Assembly: GCF_003815655.1 (NCBI RefSeq)
Contig: NZ_CP033917.1
Location: 4,340,001-4,404,000 of the forward strand
Source of the DNA: Chryseobacterium sp. G0201
GTDB taxonomy: Bacteria; Bacteroidota; Bacteroidia; Flavobacteriales; Weeksellaceae
Direction: 5' to 3'
DNA: 64,000 nucleotides
The translations under genes were made by a program, and so were the position numbers. The notes beneath the pieces were generated by a model, which saw nothing but the letters and a program-made list of their open reading frames with translations, was not told where the DNA came from and did not search any database. Positions 59,535-64,000 of the stretch are shown here, in pieces; positions within the stretch are counted from its first letter, which is position 1; every line of letters starts with the position of its first letter.

Positions 59535-60719
59535 ATGGTCTCAAAATACAGAAAACAATTTAATCAGGAATTTTCTCAGGAAAAATATGAGCAGTTTAAA
59601 GAGATTTTAAAACAAAAAAGTGGTGTTGAGACTTCTTTCAGAATTTCCGAAAGTCCAATGTTTCTTTCAAATAAATTTAAAGACAAGCTTATTGGCGCAA
59701 GCGAAAGTATTATCGATCAGATCAAAGCTTTATCGCCTGAAACATTGCAAAAAGCCATTCCTGAAAACTGTAAAGTTCCGAATGACACTAATCAACCTCA
59801 TTTTTTTACCATAGATTTTGGAATCTGTAAAAGTGAAAATGGAGAAATAGAACCTCAATTAATAGAGCTTCAAGCCTTTCCATCATTGTATGCTTTTCAA
59901 AAGATTTTTGAAGATACATTTTGCGAGGTTTATCCTTTTTTAAATGAGATCAAAAACAAAATGCCTCATGAGGAATTCAGAAATTATGTAAAAGAATTGA
60001 TTGTAGGAAACGAAAATCCTGAAAATGTAATTCTTCTTGAAATTTTCCCTGAAAAACAAAAAACATTAATCGATTTTATTCTTACTGAGAAATTATTAGG
60101 AATAAAAACCGTTTGTTTAACGAAAGTAAAGAAACAGGGAAGAAAGCTATTCTATGAAAATGACAGAAAATTAGTTGAGATCAAGAGAATTTATAATAGA
60201 GTGATTTTTGATGAATTAGACCGAATTCCTGATCTTAAAACTGAATTTGATTTCCGTGAAGATGTAGACGTAACCTGGGTTACGCATCCAAACTGGTTCT
60301 TTAAAATTTCAAAGTTTCTTTTGCCAATGCTGAAACATCAATTTGTTCCAAAAAGCTATTTCCTGCACGAATTTCCAAAAAGCGAAAATCTTGAAAATTT
60401 TGTTTTAAAACCTTTATTTTCATTTGCAGGTAGTGGAGTTAATTTAGATCCAACAAAAGAAATCACAGATGCCATTGAGGATAAAGAAAATTATATTTTA
60501 CAGAGAAAAGTGACTTATGCTCCTCTTTTTGAAGATATCAACGGAGAATTTTCAAAAGCAGAAATCCGATTATTGTATATTTGGCGAGAAAATGACGAAC
60601 GCCCAATCCTATTGGAAAATCTTGGAAGAATGACAAAAGCCGCCATGGTAAATGTTGATTTTAACAAGAAAGATGCAATCTGGATCGGAAGTTCTAATGC
60701 ATTTTTTGTGGAAGAATAA
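59535..60719 (+). CDS. Probable circularly permuted ATP-grasp protein
   Basis: This 394-residue protein has 'LIELQAFPSLYAFQKIF' at about 109-125 and a later 'FVLKPLFSFAGSGVNLDPT' at 289-307, with K292, then 'KAEIRLLYIW' at 341-350. This order, with an acidic carboxylate-site motif before the Lys-containing loop, resembles glutathionylspermidine synthase-like, circularly permuted ATP-grasp enzymes. I cannot exclude that it is another fold. It starts 21 bases past a terminator and is followed by a small membrane-protein gene. If it is ATP-grasp it would be the third ligase of the region. Confidence 0.55.
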   Translation: MVSKYRKQFNQEFSQEKYEQFKEILKQKSGVETSFRISESPMFLSNKFKDKLIGASESIIDQIKALSPETLQKAIPENCKVPNDTNQPHFFTIDFGICKSENGEIEPQLIELQAFPSLYAFQKIFEDTFCEVYPFLNEIKNKMPHEEFRNYVKELIVGNENPENVILLEIFPEKQKTLIDFILTEKLLGIKTVCLTKVKKQGRKLFYENDRKLVEIKRIYNRVIFDELDRIPDLKTEFDFREDVDVTWVTHPNWFFKISKFLLPMLKHQFVPKSYFLHEFPKSENLENFVLKPLFSFAGSGVNLDPTKEITDAIEDKENYILQRKVTYAPLFEDINGEFSKAEIRLLYIWRENDERPILLENLGRMTKAAMVNVDFNKKDAIWIGSSNAFFVEE

Positions 60720-60742
60720 TATTTTATAAAAACTAATATACA

Positions 60743-61201
60743 ATGGAAGAACAATCAGCTTTTGAAGAGTTTGATGTAAAAAGTAATTTTGTACGAAGAA
60801 GAAGTTTATTACCTGTATGGATTAAAATTTTCACTTGGTTCTTTTTAATTGGAGGAGCTATAGCTGTTTTAATCTTGATTTGCGGGTCATTTTTAACCAA
60901 CATCAGCTTGTCACTTTATGGAATTCAAACACAGCATCCTTATACATTAACAGGATTTTTAATTAGTATTCTATTTATTTTCAAAGGAATTGTTGCTTAC
61001 GGACTTTGGTTTGAACAACAATGGGCTCCAAAAGCCGCAATAATTGATGCAATTGTTGGCATTATTATTTGTGGAATTATGATGTTTATCATTCCATTTA
61101 CCGTTTCAAATATTAGCTTTACATTAAGATTAGAATTAATTCCTTTATATTTTTATCTTATAAAAATGCAAAAGATTAAAAAATCTTGGGAAAATCTATA
61201 G
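60743..61201 (+). CDS. Small four-helix membrane protein of unknown function
   Basis: This 152-residue protein has an acidic N-terminus (MEEQSAFEEFDVKS) and then four hydrophobic segments at about 25-50, 70-88, 93-116 and 125-142. No recognised domain. It follows the ATP-grasp-like gene after 23 bases and ends at the bidirectional terminator facing cphA. It could be a transporter-like or anchoring protein for the pathway, but nothing in the sequence shows this. Confidence 0.7.
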   Translation: MEEQSAFEEFDVKSNFVRRRSLLPVWIKIFTWFFLIGGAIAVLILICGSFLTNISLSLYGIQTQHPYTLTGFLISILFIFKGIVAYGLWFEQQWAPKAAIIDAIVGIIICGIMMFIIPFTVSNISFTLRLELIPLYFYLIKMQKIKKSWENL

Positions 61202-61204
61202 AAC

Positions 61205-61230
61205 AAAACCTCCAAAATTTTGGAGGTTTT
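61205..61230. terminator. Bidirectional terminator between the amidoligase run and cphA
   Basis: A perfect 26-base palindrome (AAAACCTCCAAAA joined to its complement) is flanked by T on the right and by a short A-rich stretch on the left. It ends both the plus-strand run and the minus-strand cphA transcript. Confidence 0.85.
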
Positions 61231-61250
61231 TTATTTTGAAAATTTATTGA

Positions 61251-63881
61251 TTAAAAAGACTTATCATCCTCAAGCAATTCCCTCGCCTGATATTCCTGCA
61301 CCAGATCGATTGCATTAGAAATCACATCACTTAAAGCCGTTATGAAAGCTCCTTCTTCAGCCATTCCCATTGCATGTTTTAAAGCATCAATTTCTTTAGG
61401 AATAATTTCATAGCTTACATCTCTTCCGGCTTCATTAATACCATCGATGATCAATGCATTGATGTCCTCTTCTTTTCTTCCACGAAGATGTTTTTCGTTT
61501 CTGATGATGATATAATCAAACATTCTTCCGGCGATTTTACCACACAGCCTGATATCTTCATCTCTTCTGTCTCCAACTCCGGAAATAATACCAATTTTCT
61601 TGGTAGATTCTACATTTTTAAGATAATCTTCAATCGCTTCATATCCGGATGGATTATGAGCAAAATCAATTAAAACTTTGAAATTTTTAAACTTGAAAAC
61701 ATTCAGTCTTCCTGGTGTAAGCTGTGCACTCGGAATAAAAGTTCTCAAAGAGTTTGAAATATCCTCGATTCCCAACCCTTGAAGATAACATGCTAAACTT
61801 GCCGCTAAAACATTTTCGATCATGAATTTAGCTTTCCCTTCCATCGTAATCGGGAAATCTTTTGCTTTTCCGATTCTGATCTTCCAGTCACCTTTTTTAA
61901 TGGTTACAAAACCTTCTTCATAAACGCAGGTAATTTTTCCTTCTTTCGCGAATTTCTTTATATGACGATTGTTTTCATCCATACTGAAAATTGCTACATT
62001 ACTTTGTAAGTCATTCACAATTCTCATAGAATATTCATCATCCGCATTCATTACGCTCCAGCCCGTTTTCTTTACGCTGTCAAGAACAACCCTTTTTACC
62101 TTTGTTAAATCTTTAAGATTATGGATATCATTCAAACCTAAATGATCTTCCGTAATATTGGTTAAAACCCCGATATCACATTGAGAAAAACCAAGTCCAG
62201 AACGTAAAATTCCACCTCTGGCAGTTTCTAGAACAGCAAATTCTACGGTTGGATCTTTCAGAATAAATTCAGCTGAAAGAGGTCCTGTAGTATCACCTTT
62301 CGTCAACATTGTATTTTGGATATAAATACCGTCTGAAGTTGTGAAACCTACTCTAAAACCGTTATTTTTAATGATATGAGAAATTAATCTTGTCGTGGTT
62401 GTTTTACCATTAGTTCCTGTCACTGCAATGATCGGAATCGTAAATGGTTTTCCTGCCGGATACAACATATCTACAACCGGAGCAGCAACGTTTCTCGGAA
62501 GACCTTCGCTTGGAGCAAGGTGCATTCTGAAACCCGGAGCAGCATTAACTTCAATAATAGCTCCACCACTTTCTTTTAGTGGTTGTGTAAGGTTTTCAGC
62601 CATAATATCAATTCCGCAGACATCCAGACCAATAATCTTGGAAACTCTTTCTGCCATGGTGATATTTTCCGGGTGAACCATGTCGGTAACATCAATAGAT
62701 GTACCTCCTGTAGAAAGGTTAGCTGTTGATTTTAGATATACAACTTCTCCTTTTTGAGGAACCGTATCAAGCGTATAATGAAGTTTTTCAAGAAGTTCTG
62801 TGGTATCTTTATCTACTTCAATTTCAGTCAGTACATTTTCATGACCGTATCCTCTTCTTGGATCTTTATTTTCTTTTTCAATTAATTGCTGAATGTTTAG
62901 TTCTCCGTCTCCAACAACGTGAGCCGGAACTCTTCTTGCAGCAGCAACCATTTTATTATTGATTACTAAAACTCTGAAATCATATCCTGTAATATATTTT
63001 TCAACAATTACTTTTTTTGAATATTTCTGAGCATGTTCTAAACCAATTTTTGCAGCTTCCCAATCATTTACATTGATGGATGAACCTTTTCCGTGGTTTC
63101 CGTCCAAAGGTTTTAACACAATCGGATAATTGATTTTTCTGATAACTCTTTCCAATCCTTCTTCATCAACGATCAAATCACCGATCGGAACTGGTATTGC
63201 AGCATCATGAAGCATTCTTTTGGTTAATTCTTTATTACATGCAATATCTACTGCTATTGAGCTTGTTTTACCTGTAATTGTAGCCTGAAATCTCTGCTGA
63301 TTGACTCCGTAACCCAACTGTACCAAAGAATTTGTACCCAATCTGATCCAGGGAATTTTTCTTGAAACCGCTTCTTCAACAATACTTCCCGTTGACGGAC
63401 CTAAACGAACACGTTCCCTGATCTCTTTTAGCCTATGAATACAAGCATTAAGATCGTATTCTCTACCTTCGATTAAAGCTTCTGCAATTTCTACGGCCTG
63501 CTCAGCTGCATAAATCCCTGCATTTTCTTCAATATAATCGAAAACTACATTATAAATTCCGGGACTTTTTGTTTCGCGTGTTCTTCCGAATCCTGTATCC
63601 ATTCCTGCTAAAGTCTGGATCTCCAAAGCAATATGTTCAATGACGTGCCCCATCCATGTTCCGGTTTCCACTCTGTGAAAAAAACCTCCTTCTACGCCCT
63701 CAGAACATCTGTGTGAAAGTAAAGACGGCATTAATTTTTCTATTCTTTCTCTGAAACCATCGATTTTATTGGTAGGGAAATTTTCCAGTTCTTCAAGATC
63801 CAACCTCATCTGTATCAGCTTTTTCCTTCTTATACTCCAAATATTAGGACCACGTAAAGCCTGTATCTTCTCAATTTTCAT
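61251..63881 (-). CDS. cphA: Cyanophycin synthetase
   Basis: This 876-residue protein has the full CphA1 length and layout. It starts MKIEKIQALRGPNIWSIRR. The N domain includes the inverted zinc-protease-like motif H79-x-x-E82-H83 ('GHVIEHIALE'), reported for cryptic primer-making activity in CphA1. An ATP-grasp domain spans about 215-475 ('YPIVLKPLDGNHGKGSSI'). A Mur-ligase-like domain follows with the P-loop GTNGKTTTT near 489-497. It should alternately add Asp and Arg to the polymer, using ATP twice per unit. The start at 63881 matches other CphA proteins; 63887 is also possible. It is minus-strand, facing the amidoligase run, with no cyanophycinase in the window. It is also possible that its product is a related, non-cyanophycin polymer. 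Confidence 0.95.
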   Translation of the reverse strand: MKIEKIQALRGPNIWSIRRKKLIQMRLDLEELENFPTNKIDGFRERIEKLMPSLLSHRCSEGVEGGFFHRVETGTWMGHVIEHIALEIQTLAGMDTGFGRTRETKSPGIYNVVFDYIEENAGIYAAEQAVEIAEALIEGREYDLNACIHRLKEIRERVRLGPSTGSIVEEAVSRKIPWIRLGTNSLVQLGYGVNQQRFQATITGKTSSIAVDIACNKELTKRMLHDAAIPVPIGDLIVDEEGLERVIRKINYPIVLKPLDGNHGKGSSINVNDWEAAKIGLEHAQKYSKKVIVEKYITGYDFRVLVINNKMVAAARRVPAHVVGDGELNIQQLIEKENKDPRRGYGHENVLTEIEVDKDTTELLEKLHYTLDTVPQKGEVVYLKSTANLSTGGTSIDVTDMVHPENITMAERVSKIIGLDVCGIDIMAENLTQPLKESGGAIIEVNAAPGFRMHLAPSEGLPRNVAAPVVDMLYPAGKPFTIPIIAVTGTNGKTTTTRLISHIIKNNGFRVGFTTSDGIYIQNTMLTKGDTTGPLSAEFILKDPTVEFAVLETARGGILRSGLGFSQCDIGVLTNITEDHLGLNDIHNLKDLTKVKRVVLDSVKKTGWSVMNADDEYSMRIVNDLQSNVAIFSMDENNRHIKKFAKEGKITCVYEEGFVTIKKGDWKIRIGKAKDFPITMEGKAKFMIENVLAASLACYLQGLGIEDISNSLRTFIPSAQLTPGRLNVFKFKNFKVLIDFAHNPSGYEAIEDYLKNVESTKKIGIISGVGDRRDEDIRLCGKIAGRMFDYIIIRNEKHLRGRKEEDINALIIDGINEAGRDVSYEIIPKEIDALKHAMGMAEEGAFITALSDVISNAIDLVQEYQARELLEDDKSF

Positions 63882-63925
63882 AGACATTTTGCATTTTTCT
63901 TATTAATGATAACATATTCCAGAAT

Positions 63926-63933
63926 CAAAGATA
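63926..63933 (-). promoter_or_regulatory. -7 box of cphA
   Basis: An exact TATCTTTG on the minus strand lies about 45 bases before the cphA ATG. A TTG is 15 bases further upstream, slightly closer than usual. The rest of the 119 bases to the right edge shows no gene. Confidence 0.4.
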
Positions 63934-64000
63934 ATGTAAAACCATAAACAAAACTATACCACACTTGTAGATTTCTCAAAATAAAATTGAAAATTATTAA

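Overview
The window comes from a low-GC Gram-negative member of the Bacteroidota, most likely the family Weeksellaceae (Chryseobacterium or a close relative). The evidence is a secreted metalloprotease ending in a type IX secretion (T9SS) sorting domain, tandem outer-membrane beta-barrel genes, and several exact Bacteroidetes-type promoter cores (TAnnTTTG, some with an upstream TTG). The ATP synthase operon also lacks its beta and epsilon genes, as is usual in this phylum. Genus-level placement is inference from overall protein resemblance, not a database result.

Layout. Positions 1-10.3 kb hold mainly housekeeping genes on the minus strand: etfB-etfA (etfA runs off the left edge), a short-chain dehydrogenase, an M20 dipeptidase, a small lipoprotein, a methyltransferase, the run udk / FtsB-like / methylmalonyl-CoA mutase small subunit / DinB, and a secreted M36-like protease. 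Positions 10.4-18.1 kb hold clpS, a CBS-domain membrane protein, and the F1Fo ATP synthase operon (AtpI-like, atpB, E, F, H, an extra secreted-protein gene, atpA, atpG). Positions 18.3-23.8 kb hold ffh, four tandem beta-barrel genes and phoH. Positions 24.2-29.7 kb hold a SAM hydrolase-like gene, a 2-oxoacid dehydrogenase E2, a ClC transporter and rpsF-rpsR-rplI. Positions 30.0-35.1 kb hold an AraC regulator divergent from a TolC/HlyD/MFS tripartite efflux operon. Positions 35.2-45.8 kb hold an aldehyde dehydrogenase, a thioredoxin-like protein, a lipid A-type acyltransferase, a GT2 glycosyltransferase, an exonuclease, apaG, sucA-sucB and a SRPBCC protein. Positions 46.0-51.2 kb hold a glycogen operon, glgB-glgA-lipoprotein-glgC.

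The most unusual part is 51.4-63.9 kb. It combines a cyanophycin synthetase (cphA) with an amidoligase-rich gene set running towards it: a CBM48-like/esterase fusion, an M17 aminopeptidase, two clear ATP-grasp ligases, a third protein resembling a circularly permuted ATP-grasp enzyme, a GCS2-type carboxylate-amine ligase, a class I glutamine amidotransferase with an intact Cys-His-Glu triad, a second esterase, a 92-residue orphan and a small membrane protein. No cyanophycinase is present. Together this looks like a pathway that builds, modifies and recycles an amide-linked amino-acid product (cyanophycin-like or a small peptide). Its product cannot be read from the sequence.

Intergenic DNA carries several dispersed inverted-repeat elements (5508-5593 and 59374-59460; 3831-3948 and 39119-39223; 29738-29957; 7232-7299) and a 12.6-copy 8-bp tandem repeat starting inside the stop codon of the ClC gene. 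Many genes end in clear hairpin terminators. I saw no tRNA, rRNA, CRISPR array, insertion sequence or prophage gene.
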